From NCBI RefSeq assembly GCF_019578655.1, contig NC_063258.1, positions 20,092,802 through 20,156,801 on the forward strand: DNA of 64,000 nucleotides, in the 5' to 3' direction. Source of the DNA: Ricinus communis (taxonomy: Eukaryota; Streptophyta; Magnoliopsida; Malpighiales; Euphorbiaceae). Below are positions 11,368 through 23,903 of the stretch, piece by piece. The notes beneath the pieces are model-generated. The model ran no database searches and was not told the origin of the DNA. It saw nothing but the letters and a program-made list of their open reading frames with translations. Numbering within the stretch: position 1 is the first letter of the stretch; every line of letters begins with the position of its first letter. The position numbers and the translations under genes are program-made.

Positions 11368-13680
11368 TGTAACACCCCCATCACATGTTAACCATTAAAC
11401 ATTAGCCAGGAAGCATACAAGCGTCGTAGAATATATACTACAGGTAGATAGGTCAATATGTAGGTTGTTAAGAATCCAGACACAAGGTTATTAACATATA
11501 AATATATGATTATACTTAAACATCATTTAAAAAGTATTACAAACATCTTCTTATGCCTTATAAGGCATACTTCCATATATATCACATAACTGCATACAAA
11601 AATGCATCAGGTGGAGACTTCACAAAACTGGCCCAACTTGACAGAACTGCTAAAAGCTAGACTTCGCATACAACCAACGGATGCACTACTATTTACAAAC
11701 CTGAAAAGAAAAATTTTGGAGAGGGGTGAGCCTCCAGCTCAGTAAATAAATAATCAACATAATCTATATCACATACACTTAATACAATTTCCACCCAATC
11801 ACATAACTTTCCATGATATTCATAGTTTAGGTATAAAGTCATACCATTCTACTCAATTCATTACAACCATCATAGAAGAAATACAATTCAACAATTATGG
11901 TTAGTTCTCACGGCTTGTGGATCCCCTTTAATGTGCTGCTCCGCCTCATCCTCACATATCACACACGTAAGCTGCTCCGCCTCATCTCACATTATACACT
12001 TTTATAGCCTCTCTAGGCTTTAGCCTCCCAAGGCTTTATATATATATATCTTTTTTTTCATAGGGGAATCCACCATTCACATGCACATATGCACTTAACA
12101 TCACAATTCAATCATTTCACTTATATCATATTTCAGCAATAACAATTGTTCCACTCAACACCAATCATTTCCATCTCAGTCATTCAAACATAAACAATAT
12201 TAAGCAAACGCAACCATTTGCGGAACATTTGATTAAATATATGAACATAGCAAATATTAACTATTTACTTACTCAAAATATACTTATTCCTTTAGCATAT
12301 AAGAACCTCCTTTCTCCACAACTTCCTTTCCAGGCCTTTGAGTACCTGTCAACACATTCATCAATTCACATTTCATGCATATTACAATATTCATGTAAAT
12401 GCGAGTTCTAATGCATTACAAGATCATCCCCTCTCTAATTCATAGGTCTAACTCTTCCTCTAAGACTCTCAATTACTGTTTTAATATCCTATAAACATTT
12501 CCCATCTAGTTAAATACCAATTTAACTCAAATTAACATCAATAAATTGCATAAAACTAATCTCCAACATTTCTGTTTTCTAGACAGAATTTAGTACCAAG
12601 GTGTATTTATTGCTGGGCAAAATTGGGTTAATAAAAAAATCTCATATTAAATAGACATATCCATTTATGCGTCTAGTTTCATCTCCAAGAAGAATTACTC
12701 AATTCCGACTTCTATAGATTTAATTATTTTCAAATAACTGAGCAAGGGTCATACAGCTAGTTGTACCCGAGCAGCAATCTGTTTGCTCAATTTAAGCAAC
12801 CAAAACGGCAAAAATAGTAAAATCACAAAACTACAAAGTTATAGAGGACTCTTTAAGCTTTCCATAGACACCAATTAAGCTTAATTTGGACTTATATAAC
12901 CCATGTTATGCCTAAAATACAGAACATCAAGGTTGCTGGAATTTTGACAGTTTTCTATCTTAACATACTTAAACTTAAATCAAGCTTAATCTTTATGCAA
13001 TCATTCAATACTCTACTAATTCATGATAATCAGACCTTTAATTAATCAATGAGAGCATCAAATGAAGTTTTTCCAATTTGTAATCAAGAACCCTAATGAC
13101 AAATTAATAACACTCAAGTAACAACTTACCAATTTCAGCTTTTGGGTTGCTAATATGCTTAAATCCTTTAGCTTTAGCTTGGCTCCTTCAATAGTTGGCA
13201 AAATCCTATCTTAATCTTAAGTTTTTCTAGGTATTCCACTCCTCTCTCTTATTCCAAATTTTGTGTTTTTGGCCATGTACGAATTTTAGAGAAATTAAGA
13301 GGTAAAATGAGCTTACTCATGGTTCCAATTTCCAATATTCCTCTCTTAATGCCACCACCTACTAAACTATTTTTATCACCCTAAATTAATTCTTACTAAC
13401 CATATATAGGTACTAACTTTTAATTGTATCTTTTAACTCCAATCTATTTACCCAACTTTCAACTATTGGTTCAATTAAGTCTTAAGGCTTAATACACATA
13501 ACCCAAGTACTTAATCAACTTATCTAAATTAATAATCTAATATCATGCTTTTTATTCTCTACTTATAATTAATATATATCTGTTCTCATCAAATAAAAAT
13601 ATCATTGATATACCATCATATGCCTAATGATTAAATGTAAATGCACATAACATGGATGATGAGAAAATGCAGGCGTTACA
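11368..13680 (-). mobile_element. 3' LTR of the Tekay-like element
   Basis: 2313 bp; the downstream LTR in minus-strand orientation. It is almost identical to 18516-20814. Visible differences include a 12-13-base segment after CCCAACTTG near 11643 that the other LTR lacks, and small clustered changes near 11733 and 11970. The 60-codon ORF at 12229-12411 occurs identically in both LTRs and is not called. Confidence 0.93.
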
Positions 13681-14181
13681 ACTCTCCCTTCCTTAAGAAA
13701 TTTCGTCCCCGAAATTTTAACAACTCACCAACATTACAATGGAATAGATGCGGATACTTCTGTCTCATATGCTCTTCTACTTCCCAAGTTGCTTCTCTTG
13801 GTGAATGATGACTCCACTTAATTTTGACCATAGGAATGTCTTTATTTCTCAATTTCTTAACCCTTCGATCAAGAATTTCTATCGGTTCTTCCACATATGT
13901 CAACTTTTCTGTGATTTCTATCTCTGGCTCTGGAATGATATGACTAGGATCTGATCTATATTGCCTCAACATAGAAACGTGAAAAACATCATGAATAGAA
14001 GACAACTCATAGGTAATGCTAACCTATAAGCCAATGGTCCAACTCTTTCAATAATTTCATAAGGTCCTACATACCTCGGACTCAATTTCCCTTGTTTACC
14101 AAACCTTAATATTCCTTTCCATGGTGATACCCGTAAGAAAACTTTATCACCCACAATATATTCCATTTCCCTTCGATGCAA
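13676..14181 (-). pseudogene. Tekay-like integrase C-terminus with chromodomain
   Basis: Two overlapping minus-strand frames. 14181-13966 holds the integrase C-terminal segment GDKVFLRVSPWKGILRFG and LSPRYVGPYEIIERVG. 14005-13676 holds SSIHDVFHVSMLRQY, then a chromodomain (about residues 33-80 of that frame) with EPIEILDRRVKKLRNK, VKIKWSHHSPREATWEVEE and HLF. Chromodomains of this group bind histone marks and steer integration toward heterochromatin, which would fit the location, although the target choice here is inference. The frame ends in RNFLRKGEL next to the polypurine tract. A frameshift separates the two parts. Confidence 0.9.
13681..13693 (-). other. Polypurine tract (plus-strand primer) of the Tekay-like element
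   Basis: The minus strand reads AGGAAGGGAGAGT directly against the 3' LTR start TGTAACG. This is the expected site for second-strand priming. Confidence 0.85.
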
Positions 14182-15155
14182 ATCAGCATAACTCTTTTAT
14201 GCATCTGTGCTACTTTCAAATTCTTTTTAACTATCTCTATTTTATCCACTGTTTCTTGTACCAATTCGGACCTTCGTCGTCTTAAACCTTCAACATCCCG
14301 ACATCTTGGACTTCTACATTTCCTCCCATATAAAGCTTCATAAGGAGCCATACCGACACTAGAATGAAAACTGTTGTTATACGCAAATTCCATCTGTGGT
14401 ATGTAATCATCCCAGTTACCCTTGAACTCAAGTGTGCAAGCCCTCATCATATCTTCTAATATCCGAATAGTTCTTTCCGATTGCCCATCCTGTTTGAGAA
14501 TGAAAAGTCACATCAAATGAAGCTTAGTACCATATGCTTTTTGCAAACTCTCCCAGAAATGAGAAGTAAATCTGGGATCCCTATCTGATACAATAGATAT
14601 TGGCACACCATGCAATCTAACAATCTCAGAAATATACAATTCAGCAAGTTTATCAAGTGAATCTGTTTGCTTCACAGTGTAAGAAATGAGCACATTTAGT
14701 AAGTCGATCAACAATTACCCAAATAGCATCATGCTTGTTAAATGTACGCGGCAATCCCATAACAAAATCCATAGTAATCTTATCCCACTTCCACACAGGT
14801 ATAGATAAAGAATGAAGTTTACCTGCAGTGCCCGTGCTCTCCTTTCACTTGGCCGACATGTCAAACACTTACTCACAAATTCGCCACATCCTTCTTCATT
14901 GCCCGGCCACCAATAATAAGGCTTCAAATTTTTGTACATTTTGGTACTTCCAGGATGCATTGCATAAGGTGCATAGTGCGCTTCATGCATGATTTCCTTT
15001 CTCAAATTTCCTACATCAGGTACACATACACGATTTCTATTCAATAACACACCATCATCTTTCAACACAAATTGTGTATTCTTTCCTTCTTGTACTCTAC
15101 CCTTCATCCTTTGCAAATAAGAATCTTCACACTGCATCTTTAATTTTATCTCCAA
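14106..15155 (-). pseudogene. Tekay-like integrase (zinc finger and DDE core)
   Basis: The 15155-14715 frame has the HHCC zinc-binding domain: EIMHEAHYAPYAMHPGSTK, then YYWWPG and CGEFVSKCLTC. The core follows in pieces. The DFVMGLPR region near 14760 supplies the first Asp. The frame at 14714-14508 has [19 protein letters not shown] with the second Asp. DGQSERT near 14480 supplies the Glu in a shifted frame, and 14450-14106 has YIPQMEFAYNNSFHSSVGMA and ALYGRKCRSP. All catalytic residues can be seen, but they lie in different frames, so no full protein can be made from this copy. Confidence 0.9.
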
Positions 15156-15299
15156 TCAAAGGCTTTACTTGTAATGTGGCTAACAGGATCATTGTTATAA
15201 ACATAAAACTTCACATCCATAGCTCTAAGTGCAACTAAATATTCTACATTGTAACAAATCATACTTGAAAAATTTTCCAACGACTTCCTACTTAAAGCA

Positions 15300-15830
15300 T
15301 CGAATAACATTTGCTTTTCCAGGATGATAATCAATAGTGCAATCATAATCCTTCAAAAGCTCAATCCATCTTCGTTGTCTTAGATTCAACTCTTTATGCG
15401 CAGGGATATATTTCAAACTCTTATGATCGGTGAAATATCCGAAATGTCTCCCCGTATAAATAATGTCGCCATATCTTCAATGCATGTACAATACCGCTAA
15501 TTCAAGATCATGTGTAGGATAATTCAGCTCATGAGGTCGTGAATTGTCTTGAAGCATAAGCTATAACCTTCCCATGCTGCATTAAGACACATCCAAGTCC
15601 TTGCCTAGAAGCATCAGTATATACAACATAACCTCCATTTCGGATGGCAATGCGAGTATCGGTGTAGTAGTAAGCCTTTTCTTCAACTCTTGAAAATTTT
15701 GATCACATAACTCCGTCCTTTGGAATGGCACATTCTTCTTTAACAAAGTCGTTAGAGGCTTAGCAATAACCGAAAAATCTTTTACAAATCTTCTATAATA
15801 GCCGAGCTAACCCAAGAAAACTTGAACTTC
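15300..15830 (-). pseudogene. Tekay-like RNase H region, degraded
   Basis: Between RT and integrase the minus strand carries broken pieces of the RNase H domain. The segment near 15790-15730 matches the RT connection ([16 protein letters not shown] and LLKKNVPF-like text). Near 15620-15560 there is ASRQGLGCVLMQHGKVIAY-like text, followed by LNYPTHDLELA-like text. Several frame breaks prevent a single ORF. Position and partial motifs support the call. Confidence 0.65.
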
Positions 15831-16009
15831 GGGGAAACATTTCTGAAGCGGTTCCCATTCAATAATTGCTTTAATCTTTGATGAATCCGGTTGCACTCCA
15901 TGTTTAGAAATAATATGCCCTAAGAATGCAATTTCCTCCATCCAAAACTCGCATTTGTTGAATTTTGCATACAACTGTTTTCCCTCAAAATCATAGAAAC
16001 AATTCTCAA

Positions 16010-16583
16010 GTGTCGTTCATGCTCTTCCCGGGCTTCTAGAGTAAATCGGAATATCATCAATGAACACAATAACAAAGTGATCTAAATATGGCTCGGAAAG
16101 TCTTGTTCATCGTTGACATAAAAGCAGGGAGCATTTGTTAAACCAAATGGCATCACAATAAATTCATAGTGCCCATACCTTGTTCCGAATGTTGTCTTGG
16201 CAATAGATTTCTCTTCAACCCGGAGTTGCCAATAACCCGATCTTAAATCAATTTTAGAGAACACTTGCACCTTTTAACCGATCAAGCAAATCATCAATTC
16301 TCGGCAATGGATATTTATTCTTCAACGTAATCCTATTCAATTGCCTATAATCAATACATAATCGCATACTACCATCCTTTTCTTCACAAAGAACTGGTGC
16401 TCCCCAAGGTGAAGTACTTGGCCCGATGAAACCTTTATCAAGTAACTCTTCTAATTGCTTCTTTAATTCTTTCAATTCTAATGGAGCCATTCTGTATGGT
16501 GCAATGGAAATAGGTGCGATACCAGGGATGATGTCAATCTCAAAATCAACCTCTCGATTTGGTGGCAAACCAGTGCAAATCAT
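16010..16583 (-). pseudogene. Tekay-like reverse transcriptase
   Basis: The 16583-16254 frame carries the RT N-terminal motifs [35 protein letters not shown] and [20 protein letters not shown], ending [15 protein letters not shown] frameshift leads to 16270-16082 with [35 protein letters not shown] and TNAP. The catalytic box VFIDDIPIYS lies at about 16050-16020 in another frame; the usual Y or F-x-D-D is present as FIDD. The domain order is complete but broken by at least two frameshifts. Confidence 0.92.
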
Positions 16584-16706
16584 CTAAGAATATGTTAGGA
16601 AATTCTCCGACCACTAGAATGTCTAATACCCCTGAATCGACCTTAGTAGTATCTATAAAACTAATTAGATATGCTTCACATCCATTTTTAATTAAGCGAC
16701 ACGCAG

Positions 16707-18397
16707 TCACGAAATCAAACAATTAGGAATTGTCTTCCTTTCACCCACCATTACTATTTTCATTTCTCCTTGTATTTCCATAGCCACTTCCTTCGTTTTA
16801 CAATCAACAATAGCATGATTTCTTGACAACCAATCCATCCCCAAAATAACATCAAACTCTCTAAGATTAATAACAACCAAATCTGCATGTAGTTTGACAC
16901 TATCTACTACTACAGGACATGATCTCACTATCGTATTTACTGTGATAATACCCCCAGCACGCATAGATACATATATATCATAACCTAATGCCTCTATATT
17001 AGCATGAACATGCGATGCAAAATCATATGATATGAATGAACATGTGGATCTAGGATCAATAAGAACATGTGCATCAGAATCATGAATAGAAAGTATACCA
17101 GTAACAATTTTAGGTGCTACAAATGCTTCATTTCTAGTAGTAGCAAATACTCTAGCTTGTGCTTGTGGTTGACCAATTTGTTCTGATGGTGTTGCTGAAA
17201 TAGTTAAACCTCCTCTGCCACCTCTTCCTCTGCCTCTGCCTGAACCAACTGGAATATTTTCACCAACACTACTCTGACCCACTGTATAAGATTCTCCAGC
17301 ATTATTTCTTCTCATAGGACAATCTCTAGAATAATGTCCCGGCCTACTACAAGTAAAACATACTACCGGTCTAGGTCCCCAACATTCTCCAAGATGTCTC
17401 CCTGTTGCACGTAGGACAAACAGGAGCAAACCCTCTCTTGGTGAAACTTGTCCTCCCTCAAGTCTGGATGAATTGTATCCACCTCTACTATAAGGTACTG
17501 TGGAGGATCTACTAGACTGACCACCAAACCCTCGTCCATGATAACTACTCCGCTGTGAATTAGAGCCTTTAAATGAAGAAATACTAATATGTCTTGGAGG
17601 ATTACTATAAGCACCAATGATCTTCTTCTTTTTAGCTTCCATAGTATTCCTTTCAAATGATGTTTCTTGACTCTCAAAGCGGCCTTCAATTGAGGCATTG
17701 TAATTATGAGGTTTCAACGCCATTTTCTCACGAATGTCAAGCCTCAAACCCATTTCAAATTTCTTCCTTTCAGTTCTTCGGTGGCTATTTCTTCCGGGTG
17801 CATACTTACATAATCTCACAAATTGAACTTCGTGACTGCACTGACATATCATTCTGTTTCAACCTAAGAAATTCAAGCTTCTTCTGTCTCTATAAATTTC
17901 GGAGTATACTTCTCAAAGCAAATTCTCTCAAGAAATCATTCCAAGTCAAAGTGATTGGTCGATCTTTGCTTCTTAAAACTGTTTCCCACCAATCAAGTGC
18001 ATCTTTTTCTATTAAAGATACTGTATATAGAAGCCTTTGTTCGGATGTGCAATTAAATCTATCCAACACCCTTTCTGTATTTCGTAACCATTCCTCAGCC
18101 TCAGCAGGATCAGTAGTACCTTGAAAAACATTAGCACCTTGTTTTCTAACTCTTTCATAATTCTTATCTATCACAGCCTTTTGTTGTTGAGTCTGAGGCG
18201 CCGGTGCTTGTTGTTGAGTACCGTTGCATCAGAAAATCCATAAACTGTTCCATAACATTTTGTACATTCGATTGTGCAGCATTTTCAGAATGTAACTCAT
18301 GTTCATCATGTTGATCATGTTCAGATGCATTTTCATGACCATGGACAGACTCTAATGACTTATCTGGGCCAGTTGCGTGTTCTCCTTGTCTCTCCAT
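16707..18397 (-). pseudogene. Tekay-like Gag and aspartic protease
   Basis: Three overlapping frames cover Gag. 18397-18164 is a His- and Glu-rich N-terminus. 18174-17890 has the capsid core with DPAEAEEWLRNTERVLDRF, LEKDALDWWETV-like text and WNDFLREFA. 17852-16707 holds the basic, Ser- and Gly-rich region and the zinc knuckle CFTCSRPGHYSRDC (CX2CX4HX4C, near 17325-17365), which packages the RNA. The same frame enters the protease at HVLIDPRSTCSFIS near 17045-17085. The usual D-S/T/P-G active-site triplet reads DPR, so the key Gly is replaced. FDVILGMDWLSRNHA and VDCKTKEV follow, as in related proteases. Confidence 0.92.
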
Positions 18398-18497
18398 CTA
18401 TATATATGAAATGCAAATATTCAGTCAAGTTTAAAGAACATATATCATATGCTTAATGATGTGCAACATGAATCTACTCCCAATGAATCTAATCCCT

Positions 18498-18509
18498 GCT
18501 CTGATACCA
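18498..18509 (-). other. Primer-binding site, initiator tRNA-Met type
   Basis: The minus strand reads TGGTATCAGAGC, complementary to the 3' end of plant initiator tRNA-Met. It lies six bases inside the 5' LTR edge, and this fixes the element's direction as minus. Confidence 0.95.
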
Positions 18510-18515
18510 CTAAAA

Positions 18516-20814
18516 TGTAACACCCCCATCACATGTTAACCAATAAACATTAGCCAGGAAGCATACAAGCGTCGTAGAATATATACTACAGGTAGATAGG
18601 TCAATATGTAGGTTGTTAAGAATCCAGACACAAGGTTATTAACATATAAATATATGATTATACTTAAACATCATTTAAAAAGTATTACAAACATCTTCTT
18701 ATGCCTTATAAGGCATACTTCCATATATATCACATAACTGCATACAAAAATGCATCAGGTGGAGACTTCACAAAACTGGCCCAACTTAAAAGCTAGACTT
18801 CGCATACAACCAACGGATGCACTACTATTTACAAACCTGAAAAGAAAAATTTTGGAGAGGGGTGAGCCTCCGAGCTCGGTGAAATAAATAATCAACATAA
18901 TCTATATCACATACACTTAATACAATTTCCACCCAATCACATAACTTTCCATGATATTCATAGTTTAGGTATAAAGTCATACCATTCTACTCAATTCATT
19001 ACAACCATCATAGAAGAAATACAATTCAACAATTATGGTTAGTTCTCACGGCTTGTGGATCCCCTTTAATGTGCTGCTCCGCCTCATCCTCACATATCAC
19101 ACACGTAAGGCCTCGCCTCATCTCACATTATACACTTTTATAGCCTCTCTAGGCTTTAGCCTCCCAAGGCTTTATATATATATATCTTTTTTTTCATAGG
19201 GGAATCCACCATTCACATGCACATATGCACTTAACATCACAATTCAATCATTTCACTTATATCATATTTCAGCAATAACAATTGTTCCACTCAACACCAA
19301 TCATTTCCATCTCAGTCATTCAAACATAAACAATATTAAGCAAACGCAACCATTTGCGAACATTTGATTAAATATATGAACATAGCAAATATTAACTATT
19401 TACTTACTCAAAATATACTTATTCCTTTAGCATATAAGAACCTCCTTTCTCCACAACTTCCTTTCCAGGCCTTTGAGTACCTGTCAACACATTCATCAAT
19501 TCACATTTCATGCATATTACAATATTCATGTAAATGCGAGTTCTAATGCATTACAAGATCATCCCCTCTCTAATTCATAGGTCTAACTCTTCCTCTAAGA
19601 CTCTCAATTACTGTTTTAATATCCTATAAACATTTCCCATCTAGTTAAATACCAATTTAACTCAAATTAACATCAATAAATTGCATAAAACTAATCTCCA
19701 ATATTTCTGTTTTCTAGACAGAATTTAGTACCAAGGTGTATTTATTGCTGGGCAAAATTGGGTTAATAAAAAAATCTCATATTAAATAGAAATATCCATT
19801 TATGCGTCTAGTTTCATCTCCAAGAAGAATTACTCAATTCCGACTTCTATAGATTTAATTATTTTCAAATTACTGAGCAAGGGTCATACAGCTAGTTGTA
19901 CCCGAGCAGCAATCTATTTGCTCAATTTAAGCAACCAAAACGGCAAAAATAGTAAAATCACAAAACTACAAAGTTATAGAGGACTCTTTAAGCTTTCCAT
20001 AGACACCAATTAAGCTTAATTTGGACTTATATAACCCATGTTATGCCTAAAATACAGAACATCAAGGTTGCTGGAATTTTGACAGTTTTCTATCTTAACA
20101 TACTTAAACTTAAATCAAGCTTAATCTTTATGCAATCATTCAATACTCTACTAATTCATGATAATCAGACCTTTAATTAATCAATGAGAGCATCAAATGA
20201 AGTTTTTCCAATTTGTAATCAAGAACCCTAATGACAAATTAATAACACTCAAGTAACAACTTACCAATTTCAGCTTTTGGGTTGCTAATATGCTTAAATC
20301 CTTTAGCTTTAGCTTGGCTCCTTCAATAGTTGGCAAAATCCTATCTTAATCTTAAGTTTTCTAGGTATTCCACTCCTCTCTCTTATTCCAAATTTTGTGT
20401 TTTTGGCCATGTACGAATTTTAGAGAAATTAAGAGGTAAAATGAGCTTACTCATGGTTCCAATTTCCAATATTCCTCTCTTAATGCCACCACCTACTAAA
20501 CTATTTTTATCACCCTAAATTAATTCTTACTAACCATATATAGGTACTAACTTTTAATTGTATCTTTTAAGTCCAATCTATTTACCCAACTTTCAACTAT
20601 TGGTTCAATTAAGTCTTAAGGCTTAATACACATAACCCAAGTACTTAATCAACTTATCTAAATTAATAATCTAATATCATGCTTTTTATTCTCTACTTAT
20701 AATTAATATATATCTGTTCTCATCAAATAAAAATATCATTGATATACCATCATATGCCTAATGATTAAATGTAAATGCACATAACATGGATGATGAGAAA
20801 ATGCAGGCGTTACA
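18516..20814 (-). mobile_element. 5' LTR of the Tekay-like element
   Basis: 2299 bp; begins TGTAACACC and ends GCGTTACA on plus. It abuts the primer site on the left and the CATAT duplication (20815-20819) on the right. It would hold the element's promoter and is nearly identical to 11368-13680. Confidence 0.93.
19171..19186 (-). promoter_or_regulatory. Candidate TATA box in the 5' LTR
   Basis: The minus strand reads GATATATATATATAAA about 1.63 kb into the LTR from its 5' edge, leaving about 650 bp for R and U5. It is present in both LTRs. The promoter role is inferred from position and composition only. Confidence 0.4.
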
Positions 20815-20870
20815 CATATAGATGGGCCTCATAATATAAGCCAAGTTAGGTCCAAAGTCTTCATATGCTC
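20815..20870 (-). mobile_element. Middle piece of the split Ty3/gypsy LTR
   Basis: 56 bp between the Tekay-like element and family A. It reads GATGGGCCTCATAATATAAG and so on, and matches 42415-42465, which is the same LTR uninterrupted. It includes the right CATAT (20815-20819) and the left TGCTC (20866-20870) target duplications. Confidence 0.88.
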
Positions 20871-22390
20871 TGATGTGTGCTATTTATGTTAGCTACAATC
20901 TAAGGCAGTGTACCTATCGATGCAGTCTAGCACTAATGGCGAGTATCAAGGTCGTATTCCTCGGGAAAGTGAAAGCCTAGAGTTACTCCTTTATTCTTTG
21001 TTATATTAACCTAAAATAAATGATGAATAATTTCTAAACTAACTAATAGCTACAAGCTAAGTTCTAAGGGAGATGCAGGAATGAATGGATAAATGAAATA
21101 ACCAAGACAAGAAAGCAAACCCAAAGGGAACCTAAACTAGTTGGTAATCAAACAAAAGATAAAGGATTGATGAATCCAATTATGCTACCCGTGGACGAAT
21201 TCTTAACTGAATTCGATTTCTCTCTCTCGATAACCGAATTCCTAAACCTAATAACCTAAAGTTGGAATCTCTTCCTAATGATTGATTCTTAAATTAGCAT
21301 TAAGCTTTAATCCGGCTCTATTAAGCTCTGTTAATTCTTAATCCGGCTAGTTAATTATCCTTATCTCTAAGCGATTATTAACTAGTTCTTGCTATTCAAA
21401 ATTCCAATTGCCAAATGGACTTCTCAATCACACAAAGCAATCTAAACACCATAATTCACAATGTCTCATGAATAATGCTATCTTATTAATACTGAAAGCA
21501 AGAAGAATACAAAACCAACTCAAATAATCCAACAATATAATATTAAGCCAACATAGTAAAGAAATCCCAATGGATTTAATTAGTCTAGCTAAACATGTTC
21601 ATGTTTAAAACAATCTAGGAAATCAATTACAATGAAAGAATAATGAAAATAAAACATGTACACCCTTTTCTCTCGAATTGGATGAACAGCTCCAAATCTG
21701 GATCTACACTTTGATTAATCTCCCAAATTGCCTCTTGAATTTCTCCACTACTGTTTTGCACTCAGAACCTTACGATTTTGGGATTCTTCCTCACTGCAAC
21801 TCTCTCTCGCACTCAATACTGTGCAGAAACCAAACCAGCCGCCAGGGCTCTATGTCACTCCTTCCCCCCTTTCTCCTCTTTACCCTAAAAAATACGTTTT
21901 CCTTATATATTTAATTCAGCACAGCCGTGGTCAAGGCCGTCTTGAGTCGGCCACTAGAGTCCGGTAGTCTTTGGCTGGCCATGAATCTCACACAACTAGG
22001 GTTTCACCACGGCCGTGTTGCCCCCCATGCTGGCCACCACGGGCTGTGCTGGAGGTCGTGGTGGCTACGGAAATCGTGCTCAAACTATTATTTTAAGGAC
22101 CAAGTTTCGATGGTTGGTCAAGGCCAGAGTCCAGGCTGTGATAGTCAGCACGACCTTGACTCAGGCCGTGCTCAATGTGTGCAACGCGGGCTCTTGTCCG
22201 ATCTTGATGAATTCTCATCCGTTTCCGCACGTATTGATCTATAATTGCTTAAGCACCGATGACGATCCTATAAATGCTCCTAAAATGCAAAAGAAGACAA
22301 AATACGGGTGATCTGGGAATAAAAGCACAATAATTGCTAAGAACATACGCAATAATATGCAAGCAAATATGTGTAAAACTATGCACATCA
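20871..22390 (-). mobile_element. 3' LTR of family A element
   Basis: 1520 bp, starting TGATGTGTGCTA and ending CACATCA on plus. It is the partner of 27105-28624 and of the solo LTR at 23491-24974 (opposite strand). It contains decayed versions of the GCACGGCC/GGCCGTGC hairpins (about 21920-22200). The short ORFs here (21678-22311) are LTR text shared by all copies. Confidence 0.92.
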
Positions 22391-22408
22391 AATTACCCAC
22401 ACTTAAGC
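22391..22408 (-). other. Polypurine tract of family A element
   Basis: The minus strand reads GCTTAAGTGTGGGTAATT against the 3' LTR. It is the counterpart of TAAGTGTGGGGTTAGT in family B at 35551-35566. Confidence 0.75.
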
Positions 22409-23490
22409 TATTGCTTGTCCTCAAGCAATTAACAACTCACCTCATAAAACTGCAGTTAGCAATTCCTTACAGTTTTCTGCCCTTAGTCCACAGCAGATAG
22501 TATCCGACACATCTCAAAGGATACTTAATCATAAATCAAATTGCAAATCATTAACAGAGAATGGAAATAATATTAATGCATGAATAACTTAAATGACAAC
22601 TCAATACAAACATCACGAACCAGTGCCTCACTAGGATCACTCAAGTCGCTCAAAGTGTATATTAGGTGAATAACAAATCCCTCAAAACAAATGCACAAGA
22701 CCCGCTCACCATAAGCTTGCTCATAAATCATATCTTCGCTACTGTAAACAAGTAAATACCAAAATCAAAGGGTCTTTACCAAGGTTATAACGGGGCTGAG
22801 GTAAAGGTACGGAGATTTGGACAGAAGTGTGAAAATGCTGGAATTCGTGCGATAAACAATAGTATATGCTCAAAGGATTAAATGCCTAAGATCACAAAAA
22901 GAATCATTCATTAAAATCCCTACTTCATAGAATAACGCTTGCAAATGCTCTAAATCCAATAAAGAGATAAATAATTAAAGAATTTTGTTTATTATATATT
23001 TTTTTCTTCTTCTTCTCTTTTTTTTTCTTTTTCTTTTTCTTTTTCTTTTTTTTCTTTTTTTTTTAATAATGAACTAGCAGCTTATTAGCGACCGCTGCAT
23101 ACAACTCGAATAAACATAAAGAATAACAAATACAAATTGGATCAAAGGGAGCATTTAAAATATCAAAAAGATTTAATGAATTTACCAACATAGCAACTGG
23201 CATTTTAACCCCACATAAAGTTAAACAAATCACAGAAAGAAATTCCAGCATAAGGGTAAAGGAAAGATAAATGTAAAGAATGGTATAATTGAAGTGTATA
23301 GGTATAGATTATGAAGAAAAGGTTAAGGCTCAAAACTAGCTAACTAATGGAAACATACGGTGATAGGCTTTTAGTCAAATGTGGTGAATCCTAAATCACC
23401 CAAATCATCTCATGGTATTCACAATATTCATGTAACTTCAACACGCATTACAAAGCAAGTTCTAGAAGCAAAGTCAAGTACAATGCACAC
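22409..23490 (-). other. Family A internal spacer, non-coding, with a polypyrimidine tract
   Basis: About 1.08 kb between the 3' LTR and the nested solo LTR. It contains a T/C-only run at about 23000-23064 (purine-only on the element strand), matching a purine run at the equivalent place in family B (34910-34980). No conserved ORF is visible; 23063-23251 is not preserved in family B. Confidence 0.7.
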
Positions 23491-23706
23491 TGATGAGCAT
23501 AGTTTAACACATATTTGCTTGCATATTATTGCGTATGTTCTTAGCAATTATTGTGCTTTTATTCCCAAATCATCCGTGTTTTGTGTTCTTTTGCATTTCA
23601 GGAACATTTATAGGACCATCATCGGTGTTTAAGCAATTATAGATCAATACGTGTGGAAACGGACGAGAATTCATCAAGATCGGACAAGAGCCCGCAATGC
23701 ATACAT

Positions 23707-23738
23707 TGAGCACGGCCTGGACTCTGGCCGTGCTCAAC
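23707..23738. repeat. Perfect LTR hairpin, 12-bp stem, 8-base loop
   Basis: TTGAGCACGGCC pairs with GGCCGTGCTCAA around the loop TGGACTCT. A second hairpin of the same design lies at 23904-23933. Confidence 0.9.
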
Positions 23739-23903
23739 CATTGGCTTTGATTCTTGAAATTGGCACTTTGGGCACGGTTTCTGTAGCCACCACGGCCTTC
23801 AGCACGGCCCGTGGTGGCCAACACGGGGAGCAACACGGCCGTGGTGGAAAACACAAGGAGAAACACGGCCGTGGTGAAACCCTACTTGGTGAGATCCACA
23901 GTT

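Larger units (their letters stand above)
11368..20814 (-). mobile_element. Full-length Tekay/Del-like Ty3/gypsy chromovirus, coding region broken
   Basis: 9447 bp with two near-identical LTRs (2313 bp left, 2299 bp right), termini TGTAACACC...GGCGTTACA, a 5-bp TSD, a tRNA-iMet primer site and a polypurine tract. Genes read right to left in the order gag, protease, RT, RNase H, integrase, chromodomain. Domain order plus a C-terminal chromodomain places it in the chromoviruses; the long LTRs and the RNFLRKG-type end of the polyprotein fit the Tekay/Del lineage. The LTRs differ at few sites, yet the reading frame is broken at least eight times, which is odd for a recent insertion. Confidence 0.93.

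Noticed and set aside
12229..12411. 60-codon ORF identical to 19364-19546
   Set aside because: Identity is explained by the two LTRs of one element; it is AT-rich with no recognisable domain.
21678..22311. Overlapping ORFs of 78-105 codons
   Set aside because: They recur in every family A LTR (27912-28545, minus 23570-23866) with changing frames; they are LTR text.
23000..23064. Poly(A)/poly(T) tail of a LINE or SINE
   Set aside because: It is a mixed T/C tract inside a family A spacer with no LINE coding or TSD, and is matched in family B.
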